Part shown: piece by piece, positions 28,389 through 38,619 of the stretch | How the letters are laid out: each line of letters begins with the position of its first letter | How positions within the stretch are numbered: the stretch's first letter is position 1 | Source: Halomonas cupida | GTDB taxonomy: Bacteria > Pseudomonadota > Gammaproteobacteria > Pseudomonadales > Halomonadaceae | DNA: 64,000 nucleotides | Assembly (NCBI RefSeq): GCF_900142755.1 | Contig: NZ_FRCA01000009.1 | Coordinates: 50,317-114,316 of the forward strand | Reading direction: 5' to 3' | Made by a program: the position numbers and the translations under genes | The notes under the pieces: model-generated | Told to the model about the DNA's origin: nothing | The model's database searches: none | The model's input: only the letters and a program-made list of their open reading frames with translations

Positions 28389-30797
28389 ATGCAGCAGAAC
28401 GCCGAATCGACCTTGAGTCTGCCCCTTTTGCCACTGCGTGATGTGGTGGTGTACCCGCAGATGGTAATCCCGCTGTTCGTCGGTCGAGAAAAGTCGATCC
28501 AGGCGCTGGAAGCCGCCATGGCAGCCGACAAGCGAGTGCTGCTGGTGGCACAGCGTGAGGCAAGCAAGGACGACCCAGACAACGAAGACCTTTTCTCGAT
28601 CGGTACCGTTGCCGAGATCATGCAGCTGCTCAAACTGCCTGATGGCACGGTGAAGGTGTTGATCGAAGGTGAGTCGCGTGCCGACATTCACCAGATTGAT
28701 ATCGTTGAAGAAGGCTACAGTCAGGCCAGGGTGGTATTGCGTGCCAGCGAGCCGCTCAGCGAACGTGAGCAGGAGTCTCTGGTTCGCGTATTGCTCAATC
28801 AGTTCGAGCAGTACGTCAAGATGTCGAAGAAGGTACCCAACGAGGTACTGAACTCGCTTGCCGGCATCGAGGATCCTAGCCGGCTGGTGGACACCATCTG
28901 TGCGCATCTTTCATTGCGCATCGGCGACAAGCAGGAACTGCTCGAGATGGATCGCGTGCGCGATCGTGTCGAACACCTGATGGCGCTGATCGAGGCCGAG
29001 ATTGACCTGCTTCAGGTAGAGAAGCGCATTCGCTCCAGGGTCAAGGACCAGATGGAGAAATCCCAGCGCGAGTATTACCTGAACGAACAGATGAAGGCCA
29101 TCCAGAAGGAAATGGGTGAGCTGGAGAATGTTCCCAACGAGGCTGACAAGTACGAACAGGCGATCAATGAATCCGGTATGCCGAAGGAAGCTGCCGACAA
29201 GGCTAATCAGGAACTCGGCAAGCTGCGCATGATGTCGCCGTCATCGGCCGAGGCCACCGTGGTTCGTTCCTACCTCGATTGGCTGGTATCGGTGCCCTGG
29301 AAGAAGCGTACTCGGGTCAAGCATGATCTGGTACATGCGCAGCAGGTTCTCGACGAGGATCACTACGGCCTGGATGAGGTCAAGGAGCGCATTCTCGAGT
29401 ACCTCGCTGTGCACAAGCGCGTGAAGAAGCTCAAGGGACCGGTTCTCTGTCTGGTGGGACCGCCAGGCGTCGGCAAGACCTCATTGGGCAAATCCATCGC
29501 CCGAGCCACCAACCGCAAGTATGTGCGCCTTGCATTGGGTGGTGTGCGTGATGAGTCCGAGATTCGTGGCCACCGTCGTACCTATATCGGATCGCTGCCC
29601 GGTAAGCCGATTCAGCGCATGGCCAGGGCTGGCGTCAAGAATCCGCTGTTCCTGCTCGATGAGGTCGACAAGATCGGCATGGATCACCGCGGGGACCCGG
29701 CCTCGGCGTTGCTCGAGGTGCTGGATCCCGAGCAGAACAACGCATTCAGTGACCACTACCTGGAATTGGACTACGATCTGTCGGAGACCCTGTTCATCTG
29801 TACCGCCAACTCGATGAACATTCCCGGGCCATTGCTGGATCGTATGGAAGTCATCCGACTCCCCGGTTATACCGAGGACGAGAAGCTGGCCATTGCCACG
29901 CGCTATCTGGTTCCCAAACAGCTCAAGGCCAACGGTTTCAAGGATGATGAGCTGCATTTCGGAGAGGATGCGCTGCTGGAGCTGATTCGCTACTACTCTC
30001 GTGAGGCGGGGGTACGTGAGCTCGAGCGTCAGATTGCCAAGGTCTGCCGTAAGGTGCTGCGTGAGCGTCTCGAGAAGGAAAGCAAGGAAGGCGCGCTGGC
30101 GCCTGGAGCGCTGGCGGCCGAGGACGTTGAAGCCTATGCTGGAGTGCGTCGCTACAGTTACGGCCTGGCCGACCAACAGGATCAGGTTGGGCGGGTGACA
30201 GGTCTTGCCTGGACATCCGTGGGGGGAGAACTGCTCAATATCGAGTCGGTGGTGACCCCTGGCAAGGGCCGACTCAACAAGACCGGGTCGCTGGGCGACG
30301 TGATGAAGGAGTCGGTCAGTGCGGCCCAGACAGTGGTGCGTGCTCGCGCTGAGTCACTGGGCGTGGATCCGGAGCGCTTCGAGAAGGAAGACCTTCATAT
30401 CCACGTTCCGGAAGGGGCAACACCCAAGGATGGTCCCAGTGCCGGTATTGCCATGGTGACTGCAATGGTGTCAGCCTACACTGGCCGTGCCGTGCGCTGT
30501 GACGTGGCCATGACCGGTGAGGTCAACCTGCGCGGCGAGGTCATGCCGATTGGTGGGCTCAAGGAGAAATTGCTGGCGGCCAGGCGCGGTGGTATAAAGA
30601 CTGTGCTTATACCGGAAGAGAACCGTAGAGATCTCAAGGAAGTTCCGGAAAATATCAAGGATGCATTGAAGATTCATCCTGTACGCTGGATTGATGAGGT
30701 GCTCGAGGTGGCCTTGTCGGCAAGGCCCGAGGCAAAATCAGAAGATTCCCTGGCCTCCGATTCCACGTCGTCTCACTCAATGGTCAGTACACACTAG
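28389..30797 (+). CDS. lon: Lon protease
   Basis: An ATP-dependent serine protease for misfolded and regulatory proteins. The 802-residue protein has the N-terminal substrate domain ([20 protein letters not shown]), a coiled-coil linker, Walker [14 protein letters not shown], Walker [12 protein letters not shown], and the protease domain with the catalytic Ser in [11 protein letters not shown] and Lys in [14 protein letters not shown]. It follows clpX and precedes hupB, the conserved order. Confidence 0.98.
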   Translation: MQQNAESTLSLPLLPLRDVVVYPQMVIPLFVGREKSIQALEAAMAADKRVLLVAQREASKDDPDNEDLFSIGTVAEIMQLLKLPDGTVKVLIEGESRADIHQIDIVEEGYSQARVVLRASEPLSEREQESLVRVLLNQFEQYVKMSKKVPNEVLNSLAGIEDPSRLVDTICAHLSLRIGDKQELLEMDRVRDRVEHLMALIEAEIDLLQVEKRIRSRVKDQMEKSQREYYLNEQMKAIQKEMGELENVPNEADKYEQAINESGMPKEAADKANQELGKLRMMSPSSAEATVVRSYLDWLVSVPWKKRTRVKHDLVHAQQVLDEDHYGLDEVKERILEYLAVHKRVKKLKGPVLCLVGPPGVGKTSLGKSIARATNRKYVRLALGGVRDESEIRGHRRTYIGSLPGKPIQRMARAGVKNPLFLLDEVDKIGMDHRGDPASALLEVLDPEQNNAFSDHYLELDYDLSETLFICTANSMNIPGPLLDRMEVIRLPGYTEDEKLAIATRYLVPKQLKANGFKDDELHFGEDALLELIRYYSREAGVRELERQIAKVCRKVLRERLEKESKEGALAPGALAAEDVEAYAGVRRYSYGLADQQDQVGRVTGLAWTSVGGELLNIESVVTPGKGRLNKTGSLGDVMKESVSAAQTVVRARAESLGVDPERFEKEDLHIHVPEGATPKDGPSAGIAMVTAMVSAYTGRAVRCDVAMTGEVNLRGEVMPIGGLKEKLLAARRGGIKTVLIPEENRRDLKEVPENIKDALKIHPVRWIDEVLEVALSARPEAKSEDSLASDSTSSHSMVSTH

Positions 30798-30862
30798 TGA
30801 CTTTTTCGTCATGATGTCGGTCGGAAAAAGCCGTCATCATGCGGATTAGCAAGGAAGGTTGC

Positions 30863-30892
30863 TTGACAGGTCTTTCGCCGCATTGCTATAAA
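30863..30892 (+). promoter_or_regulatory. hupB promoter
   Basis: A consensus -35 box TTGACA (30,863-30,868) and -10 box TATAAA (30,887-30,892) are separated by 18 bases, about 80 bases before the hupB start codon. Confidence 0.8.
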
Positions 30893-30974
30893 CTATCGCC
30901 ATGCTGCGATCGTGCCTGTCGGCAGGAATAATCGCTGTTTAGTTTCAATATCCGTAACAGTCAAGGGGTGAAGT

Positions 30975-31247
30975 GTGAACAAGTCCGAGCTGATCGATGC
31001 CATTGCTGCGTCTGCCGATATTCCGAAAGCCGCCGCTTCTCGTGCACTGGACGCCATGGTTCAGTCTGTCACCGATAGCCTGAAGAAAGGTGATAGTGTT
31101 TCTCTGGTCGGTTTCGGCACTTTCTCTGTCAAGGAGCGTGCCGCCCGTACTGGTCGTAACCCGCAGACCGGCAACCCGATCCAGATCAAGGCAGCCAAGG
31201 TGCCCAGCTTCAAGGCCGGTAAGGCTCTGAAGGACTCTGTCAACTAA
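30975..31247 (+). CDS. hupB: DNA-binding protein HU-beta
   Basis: A 90-residue nucleoid protein that bends and compacts DNA as a dimer. [20 protein letters not shown] opens the helical body, [20 protein letters not shown] leads into the DNA-binding arm, and the Pro of the arm tip is in GNPIQI. It has its own near-consensus promoter and a downstream terminator, so it is expressed independently of lon. Confidence 0.97.
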   Translation: MNKSELIDAIAASADIPKAAASRALDAMVQSVTDSLKKGDSVSLVGFGTFSVKERAARTGRNPQTGNPIQIKAAKVPSFKAGKALKDSVN

Positions 31248-31304
31248 GGGAATTCTGTCCCTGTTGGCTCGACCGACCTCAGGCGGTATCGAGGTCGGTT
31301 CCTG

Positions 31305-31337
31305 AAAGGCGCATCGCTTGAGCGGTGCGCCTTTTTC
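31305..31337 (+). terminator. Terminator after hupB
   Basis: AAAGGCGCATCGCT and CGGTGCGCCTTTTT pair around TGAG, ending in a T-run. A second hairpin (CCGACCTC with GAGGTCGG) lies just upstream at about 31,272-31,298. Confidence 0.8.
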
Positions 31338-31491
31338 GTGACCCGGTAGACGTCATTGATGAGTTGATGGCGTTGGAGAGTCCGCCGCATTTGTCGGTCA
31401 CCGGGATTCGTGAGCTGGATGCGGTCGCAGTCGCGAGCACATGACGTATAATGTGGCGCGACCCGAATCAACCCCTTTCGCAGAGGCGTTC

Positions 31492-33312
31492 ATGCTGCAG
31501 AGTATTCGTGATCGATCCCAGAGCTGGATCGCCAAGGTAATCATTGGAGCCGTGGTCATCGCCCTGGCGCTGTTCGGTGTGGAGTCGCTGATTGGCCTGT
31601 TCGGGCAGTCTGGCGACGAGGTAGCCAAGGTCAATGGCCAGTCGATCAACCGTCAGGAGGTCGAGAGAACGGTCCAGAGGGCCATCCGCAGCGGTCAGGT
31701 GCCGCCGGAGCAGGAGCGTCAACTGCGCGGCCAGGTGCTCGACCAGATGATCGTCCAGCGGCTGATGAACAGCTACGTAGAAGACGGTGGTCTGGCGATG
31801 TCCGACCAGCAGCTGGATCAGATGATCGTCAACCTGCCGGACTTCCATAACGACGAAGGCAAGTTCGACAGTCAGCTGTATCAGCTGCGCCTTCAGCAGA
31901 TGGGCTACACGCCTCTGGCATTCCGCGGCCAGCTGCGTCAGGACTTATTGAATCAGCAGGTTCAGCAGGGTCTGGCGGCCAGTGATTTCGGCCTGCCCGG
32001 CGAGCAGCAACGTCTGATCGAGTTACAGACCCAGGCACGCACCTTCCGCTACCACACCTTGATAGCCGCTGACCTCGAGTCACCGGTGGAAGTCAGCGAC
32101 GCGGAAGAGTCGGCGTATTATTCCGAGCACCAGCAGGAGTTCCAGCGCCCGGAGCAGGTCAAGATCAATTATGTGATGCTGGATCGCAAGTCACTGGTGG
32201 ATGACGTCACGGTCGATGAGGACGAGCTGCGTGCTGCCTGGGACAGCCAGCAGGCTGAGGCCCCGCGCACGGTGTCGCACATCATGGTCACTTTTGGCGC
32301 AGACCGCAGCCGAGAGGAAGCCATGTCGATCATCGACGAGGTGAAGAATCGTCTGGCGGAAGGCGACAGCTTCGCTGATCTGGCTGCCGAATACTCCGAC
32401 GATGTCGGTAGTGCCGACAACGGCGGTGATATGGGCGAGCTGGTACGTGGCAGCCTGGGGCTGCCGGCATTTGATGATGCGGCCTTTGCACTCGGTGAAG
32501 GTGATGTTTCGGATGTCGTTGAAACCGACAACGGCCTGCACCTGATCAAGGTCACGTCCATCACCCAGCAGCCCTTCGAGGAAGTGCGGGATCAACTGCG
32601 CCAGCAACTGGCCGAGAGCCAGGTTGCCAGTACCTTCAATGACAAGGCCCAGCAGTTGATCGATGAAAGCTATGCGGCGGACGACCTTGCGAGTGTCGCG
32701 GATGACCTCGGACTGGAACTCCAGAACAGTGACTGGGTCGGTCGTGACGGCGAGGAGGGCGTGCTTTCCGAGCCGGGCGTGATGGATGCGGCCTTCAGTT
32801 CTGAAGTGCTCGAGGATGGCTATAACAGCGAAGTCATTGAACTCGACGATGACCGTCGTCTGGTGCTGCGTGTGGCTGACCATCGTGAAGCCACGACTCT
32901 GCCGCTGGAGGAGGTCAAGGATCAGGTGACTGAGGCGGTGCAGAATGACAAGACGCGCAAGGCGTTGCTGGCTCTCGCCGAGGAGCGTATCGCGCAGCTG
33001 CAGAGCGGTGAGACACCAGATATCGAATGGCAGCGAGCTGATGATGTCACCCGCCAGCAGGCCCAGTTGCCGGACACTGTGATGCAGGCTGCCTTCCGCT
33101 TGCCTCATCCCGAGCCGGACGCCGTGGTCTATGGTCGCGCAGTGGATGGCGATCAGGTCAGCCTGATAGCTCTCGAAGAGGTGGCTCAGGGCGAGTCGAA
33201 TGAGCAGATCGACTCTCTGTTCACCAACATGGGTGAGCAGGTTCGTCGTCGTAGTGCAGTGCAGGGCTGGGTCGAATATCTGCAGCAGACCGGCGATATC
33301 GAACGCCAGTAG
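31492..33312 (+). CDS. ppiD: Periplasmic folding chaperone PpiD
   Basis: A membrane-anchored periplasmic chaperone working near the Sec translocon. The 606-residue protein has one N-terminal transmembrane helix (VIIGAVVIALALFGVESLI), a SurA-like N-domain, and one parvulin domain (VSHIMVTFGADRSREEAMSI to GLHLIKVTSI). The rest of the C-terminal half is chaperone-like. The ATG at 31492 has GCAGAGG upstream. It follows hupB, as in E. coli. Confidence 0.95.
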   Translation: MLQSIRDRSQSWIAKVIIGAVVIALALFGVESLIGLFGQSGDEVAKVNGQSINRQEVERTVQRAIRSGQVPPEQERQLRGQVLDQMIVQRLMNSYVEDGGLAMSDQQLDQMIVNLPDFHNDEGKFDSQLYQLRLQQMGYTPLAFRGQLRQDLLNQQVQQGLAASDFGLPGEQQRLIELQTQARTFRYHTLIAADLESPVEVSDAEESAYYSEHQQEFQRPEQVKINYVMLDRKSLVDDVTVDEDELRAAWDSQQAEAPRTVSHIMVTFGADRSREEAMSIIDEVKNRLAEGDSFADLAAEYSDDVGSADNGGDMGELVRGSLGLPAFDDAAFALGEGDVSDVVETDNGLHLIKVTSITQQPFEEVRDQLRQQLAESQVASTFNDKAQQLIDESYAADDLASVADDLGLELQNSDWVGRDGEEGVLSEPGVMDAAFSSEVLEDGYNSEVIELDDDRRLVLRVADHREATTLPLEEVKDQVTEAVQNDKTRKALLALAEERIAQLQSGETPDIEWQRADDVTRQQAQLPDTVMQAAFRLPHPEPDAVVYGRAVDGDQVSLIALEEVAQGESNEQIDSLFTNMGEQVRRRSAVQGWVEYLQQTGDIERQ

Positions 33313-33342
33313 GCGGGACTCGTGTAAGGGGTCGAACGACTC

Positions 33343-33380
33343 AACGGCAAGGGGCGCCATCTGACGCCCCTTGCCGTTAT
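33343..33380 (+). terminator. Terminator after ppiD
   Basis: AACGGCAAGGGGCG and CGCCCCTTGCCGTT form a perfect 14-pair stem around an eight-base loop. Confidence 0.85.
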
Positions 33381-33536
33381 CTGGCATGTCGGAAACGCAC
33401 GACCTCCTTTGTCTGTGCCGGTTCAATCATCCCGGCATTGAATGAGGGGTGAACGGGCAGGGCTGCTCTGGCCAGGTATGCTTGCTGTGCCCTATCTTGT
33501 GCTTTCAGAACGAATGTTTTGGCACAGGGGGCGGTG

Positions 33537-35843
33537 ATGGATACGGATGAGCACGCTGCGCCCGGCGGCACGGCATACTGGTTGTTGCTGGTGTTTGCGT
33601 TGCTTGTATACCTCGTGGCTATCCTTGTTACGTTCGGGCAGACGTACGACACGGCACTTGATCTTCATTTTGCTGTTCGGGGTTTTGCAGGAGTGCTCGG
33701 AGCGCTGGGTATTCTGGTCGGGGTCGCTCGCTATCGCCCACGCCATTGCATTCCCTGGATTCTGCTGGCGGCAATGTCGGCACTGTACGCCGCACGTCCG
33801 TTGCTTCGATTCGGTATTCTTCCCTACCAGGACTGGTTGGTCCTCGTTATCGTTCTTCTCCAGGCTTGTGCCATCGTTGGGGCGTTGTTGGCGTTTGCCA
33901 TTACGCGTCGTGTGCTGGCCAACAGCGATGTGTGGCTGGAGGCATCGGTGGTGGTCCTGGCGGTTGGCGCATTTCATTTCCATGTTTCCGTCTCGCCGGG
34001 TTGGGGGCATGGCGACTCGACTTTCGAGAAGGCGGCTTTCGCGCTGGTGGCGCCACTGGGGTATGTGGTTCAGAGCGGCCTTCTGGTAGCGCTGCTTTAC
34101 AGCCATCATTTTCGGGGCCTTGCCGCCCGGCTGGTGTTTCTCGCCGTAGGGCTGGATATCGTCGTCGATGGGGTAGGCTATCTGGCATACTCCGAGTCCA
34201 ATGCACTGCAGGTTGCCATCTTTGACGTCGCGCCATTGGTATCGCTGACCTGGATGGCAGCAGCGCTGCATCCCAGTATGCTCGAATTGGACGGGGGTGC
34301 GGCGAACCGTAGTCATGGGTGGAACCCGGCCAGTGGTGCGACCATTGGCATTGCGGTTGTCCTGCCGTTCCTGGGCGTATTCTTCACTGGGGTCATTTCG
34401 CTTGGGGCCGTGGTGGTGATGCTGACTCTTGTCGGCGGTGCTGTCGCATTGCTGGTGTTGAGGATCCGCCACACCATGGATTCTCTCGCTGCCGCAAGGG
34501 CCCATAGTGAGCTTCGGGCCTGCACCGATCCGCTGACTCGGTTGTTGAACCTTCGAGGACTCAAACAGGCTATTGCCGCGCGTCCAGGCGAGGCATTCAT
34601 TCTGGTCTACCTCGATGTTGATCAGTTCAAGTTGCTCAATGACCTCAACGGTCATGCATTCGGAGACGATCTGCTGCGCCAGGTGGCCCAGCGTTTGACG
34701 GCCGCTGCCTCTGACGCAGTTGCCGTAGCGCGCATCGGTGGCGATGAGTACGCCATTGTGCTTTCCGCAAGGGAGCAGGACGCAAGGCGGGTAGTGGATA
34801 TCCAAAGTGTGTTTTCGCAACCCTTCGTCATTGATGGGGTCAGTGTCCGTGCCTCGGCGAGCATTGGTCTCGCCAGGGCAGAGTTGTCGCAGCAGGCATG
34901 GGCTTCCTCAGCCGAGAGTCCGTCGAAGGTGCTCTCTGAGGTGATGCGTCTTGCTGATATGGCACAATACCAGGCCAAGCACGAAGGCGGTGATCGTGTT
35001 GTGGTCTACGACGAGGCACTCGAACTCGACCTCAAGCGCCGGGCATTGATTCTAGGTGCCCTGAAGGGCGATCTGGATGAGGTTCTCGAACTGCACTATC
35101 AGGCCATTGTTGATATTGCCACCGGAGAGGTAGTGGGAGCCGAGGCACTATGCCGGATGCAACACCCACAGTTGGGAAACGTCAGTCCTGCCGAATTCAT
35201 CGAGATTGCCGAAGGTCACGGCCATATCCATGCGCTGGGTGACTGGGTATTCCAGCATGCCGTCGCGGAATTGATCACCGCTGAGGTATTGCTTCCCGAG
35301 CGCTTCAGCCTGTCAATCAACCTTTCGCCAAGACAGCTCCGCTCACCCCAATTTATCAATGAATTACTGATGTGGGCTGATGCCCACAAGAGCTTGATTG
35401 ACCATGTTCGTCTCGAGATCACAGAAGCGGCATTGGTGGACAGTGAAGCCTGTGAACGAATCGGTAGCCTGCGCGAATCCGGTTATCGAATTGCGATCGA
35501 TGACTTCGGCAGCCGCTATGCATCACTATCGAACCTGCATCGCTATCGAGTTGACGTACTCAAGCTTGATCGCGAGTTTGTCGCCGATATTGCCAATGAC
35601 AGCATGTGCAAGGCGGTCATCATGGCTGTTGTTCAACTCGCGAAAGTGCTCAAGGTAGACGTCATCAGTGAAGGTGTGGAAACCAGGCAGCAGGCGGGGA
35701 TCTTGTATTCTCTCGGGTGTGAATTCGGACAGGGATACCTTTGGCATTATCCGGAGGCTGGGCTCGTCACTCATGTACATACGGCAACCAGTCGGACTCA
35801 ACTCGCCGCATCCTCTCACAATGGAGAGGACGGCGATCAGTAA
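33537..35843 (+). CDS. Membrane GGDEF-EAL cyclic-di-GMP enzyme
   Basis: A 768-residue protein that makes and/or degrades cyclic di-GMP. The N-terminal third has about eight hydrophobic segments forming a membrane sensor. The GGDEF domain keeps an active-looking loop, RIGGDEYAIV. The EAL domain has the EALCRM signature, INLSPRQL, LEITEAA, DDFGSRYASL and ISEGVETRQQ, so its metal and catalytic residues look intact. I chose the ATG at 33537 with AGGGGGCGG upstream; a TTG at 33519 would add six residues. The net activity and input signal are unknown. Confidence 0.93.
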   Translation: MDTDEHAAPGGTAYWLLLVFALLVYLVAILVTFGQTYDTALDLHFAVRGFAGVLGALGILVGVARYRPRHCIPWILLAAMSALYAARPLLRFGILPYQDWLVLVIVLLQACAIVGALLAFAITRRVLANSDVWLEASVVVLAVGAFHFHVSVSPGWGHGDSTFEKAAFALVAPLGYVVQSGLLVALLYSHHFRGLAARLVFLAVGLDIVVDGVGYLAYSESNALQVAIFDVAPLVSLTWMAAALHPSMLELDGGAANRSHGWNPASGATIGIAVVLPFLGVFFTGVISLGAVVVMLTLVGGAVALLVLRIRHTMDSLAAARAHSELRACTDPLTRLLNLRGLKQAIAARPGEAFILVYLDVDQFKLLNDLNGHAFGDDLLRQVAQRLTAAASDAVAVARIGGDEYAIVLSAREQDARRVVDIQSVFSQPFVIDGVSVRASASIGLARAELSQQAWASSAESPSKVLSEVMRLADMAQYQAKHEGGDRVVVYDEALELDLKRRALILGALKGDLDEVLELHYQAIVDIATGEVVGAEALCRMQHPQLGNVSPAEFIEIAEGHGHIHALGDWVFQHAVAELITAEVLLPERFSLSINLSPRQLRSPQFINELLMWADAHKSLIDHVRLEITEAALVDSEACERIGSLRESGYRIAIDDFGSRYASLSNLHRYRVDVLKLDREFVADIANDSMCKAVIMAVVQLAKVLKVDVISEGVETRQQAGILYSLGCEFGQGYLWHYPEAGLVTHVHTATSRTQLAASSHNGEDGDQ

Positions 35844-35855
35844 ATCAGGTATGAG

Positions 35856-35995
35856 CCCGGCATGCTTTCATGTTGGGTTAATGGCGGCACAGGAATGTGT
35901 CGCCGTCGGCCATCCGGCCGTCGCGAGACTGCGCCAGTGGGGTGCGGACGACAATCAAATCGATCAGGATGAGCTATTTGATTGCCATGTTAATA
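35856..35995 (+). repeat. Structured intergenic repeat element, copy A (about 140 bases)
   Basis: This element starts 13 bases after the GGDEF-EAL stop codon and has a second, inverted copy at 62,404-62,576. Shared blocks are CCCGGCATGCTTTCATG, GGGTTAATGGCGGCACAGG, and a 3' block from GCGGACGACAATCAAATCGA to TTTGATTGCCATGTTAATA. It can fold into hairpins (CGGCC-ATC-CGGCCG; ATCAAAT with ATTTGAT). It is probably a non-autonomous repeat or a structured RNA element. Confidence 0.75.
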
Positions 35996-36050
35996 ATCGA
36001 CGACTGTCCTGCAACTGGTATTCTTGTGTCTCGTGCTCAGGAGAACGTCG

Positions 36051-37076
36051 GTGCCGTCAATTCCATGCCATGTGATCAGTGGTTTTCTGGGCAGTGGCAA
36101 GACCACGCTTATTCGCCACTTGCTCGACCACAAGCCAGCTGCCGAGCGCTGGGCTGTACTCATCAATGAATTCGGCGAAGCGGGTATCGATCAGGCCATG
36201 CTGCCTGATGCGTCGGATATCGTCGTCCAGGCACTGCCGGGAGGCTGCCTGTGCTGCCAGCTTGCCGTGACATTGAAGATGACGCTGGTGCAATTGATTC
36301 GCCGTCATCGGCCGGACCGTGTCCTGATCGAGCCATCCGGGTTGGGTCACCCTGCCGGGTTGCTGGAGGTGCTGCAGGATCAGGATCTGGCCCCGGTTCT
36401 CGACGTGCGTGCAATGATCACGCTGCTTGATCCACGTCGGCTGTCCGACTCGCGTTATCTCGAGAACCAGACCTTTCGGGACCAGCTGGCGATGGCTGAT
36501 GCGCTGGTTGTCAGCAAGACGGACCTGGCCACACCGCAGCAACTGCGTTCAGCGGATGAGTGGCTGGAGCGCCGTTGGCCACCACTGCAGTGGGTGGAAT
36601 GGGTGACGGGTGGCAAGTTGCCGATGGAGCGAGTGCTGGGGGCTTCGTCCCGTGTCGGGGACATACCGTCGAGGGCTGTTGACCATCCTCTGCCGGATCT
36701 TGCAATGGCTGGCGCGCCGATGCTGACGCTTGATATGGATGTGATGCCGAAACCCGGAGAAACCAGGGTTCAGCGGCGCACGGCCCTGGGCTATCACACT
36801 CTCGGGCTACGTTGGCATCCCGCGCAGCGGTTTGACCTGCAGCACCTGTCGTCAGCGCTGGAAGCCCTGCCGGAAGGCTGTCGCATCAAAGCGGTGATCC
36901 ACGCGGGGCAGGGCTGGCGAATCCTCAACAATGGAGATGGACCGTTGAAGGCTGAAGGCACGCCGTGGCGAAGGGACTCACGCATCGAGATTCTCTGGCC
37001 GGAGGACCTCGTTCTGGATAGCGAGGCCCTGGTTGCCAGGTTTCAGGCCTGTCGTACAGGAGTGATCGAGGACTGA
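36051..37076 (+). CDS. CobW/COG0523-family GTPase, putative metal chaperone
   Basis: A 341-residue G3E-family GTPase that delivers or inserts metal ions, often zinc. The P-loop GFLGSGKTT is close to the N-terminus, the metal-binding GGCLCC (CxCC) follows near residue 66, and SKTDLA is the guanine-specificity motif. The C-terminal CobW domain includes RALGYHTLGLRWHP-like sequence. The likely start is the GTG at 36051, with AGGAG eight bases upstream. No zinc-responsive operator was recognised. The structured repeat element lies directly upstream. Confidence 0.88.
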   Translation: MPSIPCHVISGFLGSGKTTLIRHLLDHKPAAERWAVLINEFGEAGIDQAMLPDASDIVVQALPGGCLCCQLAVTLKMTLVQLIRRHRPDRVLIEPSGLGHPAGLLEVLQDQDLAPVLDVRAMITLLDPRRLSDSRYLENQTFRDQLAMADALVVSKTDLATPQQLRSADEWLERRWPPLQWVEWVTGGKLPMERVLGASSRVGDIPSRAVDHPLPDLAMAGAPMLTLDMDVMPKPGETRVQRRTALGYHTLGLRWHPAQRFDLQHLSSALEALPEGCRIKAVIHAGQGWRILNNGDGPLKAEGTPWRRDSRIEILWPEDLVLDSEALVARFQACRTGVIED

Positions 37077-37082
37077 CCCTTG

Positions 37083-37856
37083 TCAGTCGTTCGTTTCACT
37101 GAAGACGAATCTACTGAGCTCGATCCCGGTGTCGTCGGCACGGATTTCCCAGCCGTGCTCGCGGGACCAGTCGCCGAGAACAAATCGCACTGCCTGTTCA
37201 TCATCGAGTTGTTCCACCGGGTGCACGGCTGGGCGATGAGTGTGGCCGTGAATCAGGGTGTTCACCTGGTGCTCCTGCATCACGCGGACCACTTCCTCGG
37301 AAGTGACATCCATGATGTCTTCGGCCTTGGTGCTGTTGGCCTCGCCAGACTGTTCGCGCATGCGCTGGGCCAGCGCGAGACGCTCGGGAATCGGCATCGC
37401 CAGTACACCAGCCTGCCATTGAGGGTTGCGAGCCTGGGCGCGAAAAGCCATGTAGGCTTCATCGCGGGTACACAGACTGTCGCCATGCATCAGCAGTACC
37501 GGTTTGCCGGCCAGTTCGATGATGCAGGATTCAGGCAGTAACTCGGCACCCGCCGCTTCGGCAAATTGGTCGCCGAGCAGGAAGTCACGGTTGCCGTGCA
37601 TCAGGTAGATGCCGCAGCCGCGTTCGCTGGCAGCACGCAGTCGTGCCGCGACTTGATTGGCCAGGGCAGCGTGGCCTGTGGGGTCCTGAGCTCCCAGGGC
37701 CATCAGGTCATCGCCAATCCAGGCGTCGAAGAAATCGCCGAGAATATACAGGGTCACCGGTCGTTGAGTGTTACGCTCCAACCAGGCGAAGAAACCTTCG
37801 GTGATCTCGGGAGCGGCCGGATGCAGGTGCAGGTCGGATATCAGCAGAGTGGTCAT
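37083..37856 (-). CDS. lpxH: UDP-2,3-diacylglucosamine diphosphatase
   Basis: A calcineurin-like phosphoesterase that hydrolyses UDP-2,3-diacylglucosamine to lipid X in lipid A synthesis, at the inner-membrane surface. The 257-residue protein shows the metallophosphatase motifs DLHLHP, GDFFDAWIGDD, HGNRDF and HGHTHRP. ppiB lies upstream on the same strand, an arrangement shared with other gammaproteobacteria. It converges on the CobW gene with a six-base gap. Confidence 0.95.
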   Translation of the reverse strand: MTTLLISDLHLHPAAPEITEGFFAWLERNTQRPVTLYILGDFFDAWIGDDLMALGAQDPTGHAALANQVAARLRAASERGCGIYLMHGNRDFLLGDQFAEAAGAELLPESCIIELAGKPVLLMHGDSLCTRDEAYMAFRAQARNPQWQAGVLAMPIPERLALAQRMREQSGEANSTKAEDIMDVTSEEVVRVMQEHQVNTLIHGHTHRPAVHPVEQLDDEQAVRFVLGDWSREHGWEIRADDTGIELSRFVFSETND

Positions 37857-37935
37857 AACGGCTCATCTGGCGGGAAACTGGCGAAACACGCCCGCGTGGC
37901 GGGCGTGTGGCGGCAGGGGCTGGAGTCGCCGACTA

Positions 37936-38436
37936 TCAGGCGTCTTCCTTGACCCAGGCGCGTTCGATGATGACATCCTCGGCGGGCACATCGGCATGCA
38001 TGCCGCGGCGTGTCGTCGGCACTTCCTTGATGCGATCAACCACATCCATACCATCCACGACACGACCGAAGACACAGTATCCCCAACCTTGCATGTTCTT
38101 GCCGGTATGGTTGAGGAAGTCGTTGTCGCCGACGTTGATGAAGAACTGTGCGGTAGCAGAGTTCGGGTCCTGGGTGCGGGCCATGGCCAGGGTGCCGACG
38201 GTATTCTTCAGGCCATTGTCGGCCTCGTTCTCGATCGGCGCGCGAGTAGGCTTCTGCTCGAAGTTGGTATCGAAGCCGCCGCCCTGGACCATGAATCCAT
38301 TGATCACACGGTGGAACAGGGTTCCATCATAGAAGCCGTCGCGGACGTATTGCTCGAAGTTGGCCGCTGTTACCGGGGCTTCTTCATGATTGAGTTCGAT
38401 ACTGATGTCGCCAAAATTGGTTTGCAGAATGATCAT
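37936..38436 (-). CDS. ppiB: Cyclophilin-type peptidyl-prolyl isomerase
   Basis: A 166-residue cytosolic cyclophilin catalysing proline isomerisation. [16 protein letters not shown] carries the catalytic Arg and the Phe/Met/Gln cluster, and the ANSA-like region reads [16 protein letters not shown]. The start at 38436 gives the family N-terminus [16 protein letters not shown]; the frame continues upstream without homology. It is divergent from glnS, as in E. coli relatives where ppiB, lpxH and cysS cluster. Confidence 0.95.
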   Translation of the reverse strand: MIILQTNFGDISIELNHEEAPVTAANFEQYVRDGFYDGTLFHRVINGFMVQGGGFDTNFEQKPTRAPIENEADNGLKNTVGTLAMARTQDPNSATAQFFINVGDNDFLNHTGKNMQGWGYCVFGRVVDGMDVVDRIKEVPTTRRGMHADVPAEDVIIERAWVKEDA

Positions 38437-38619
38437 TGACGAGTCCTGGTCGTTATATTCAGCGGTTCCGGGGAACTGGGCTGACAAGTTGTCTGGCATG
38501 GCTTGGCGCCGTGCCGGGGCGTGACGCTATAATAGCGGTTTTGCTTCCTGGCGCGAAGCTGGGACAGATAACTTGTCCTGACTTCCACTTCGACCACCAC
38601 CAGAGGTTGTTCCATCAAC

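Noticed and set aside
35860..36040. A protein shared by the two structured repeat elements
   Set aside because: Similar peptides arise because the DNA is repeated. The frame differs in length between copies, has no start signal, and the 28-base insert in copy B breaks it.
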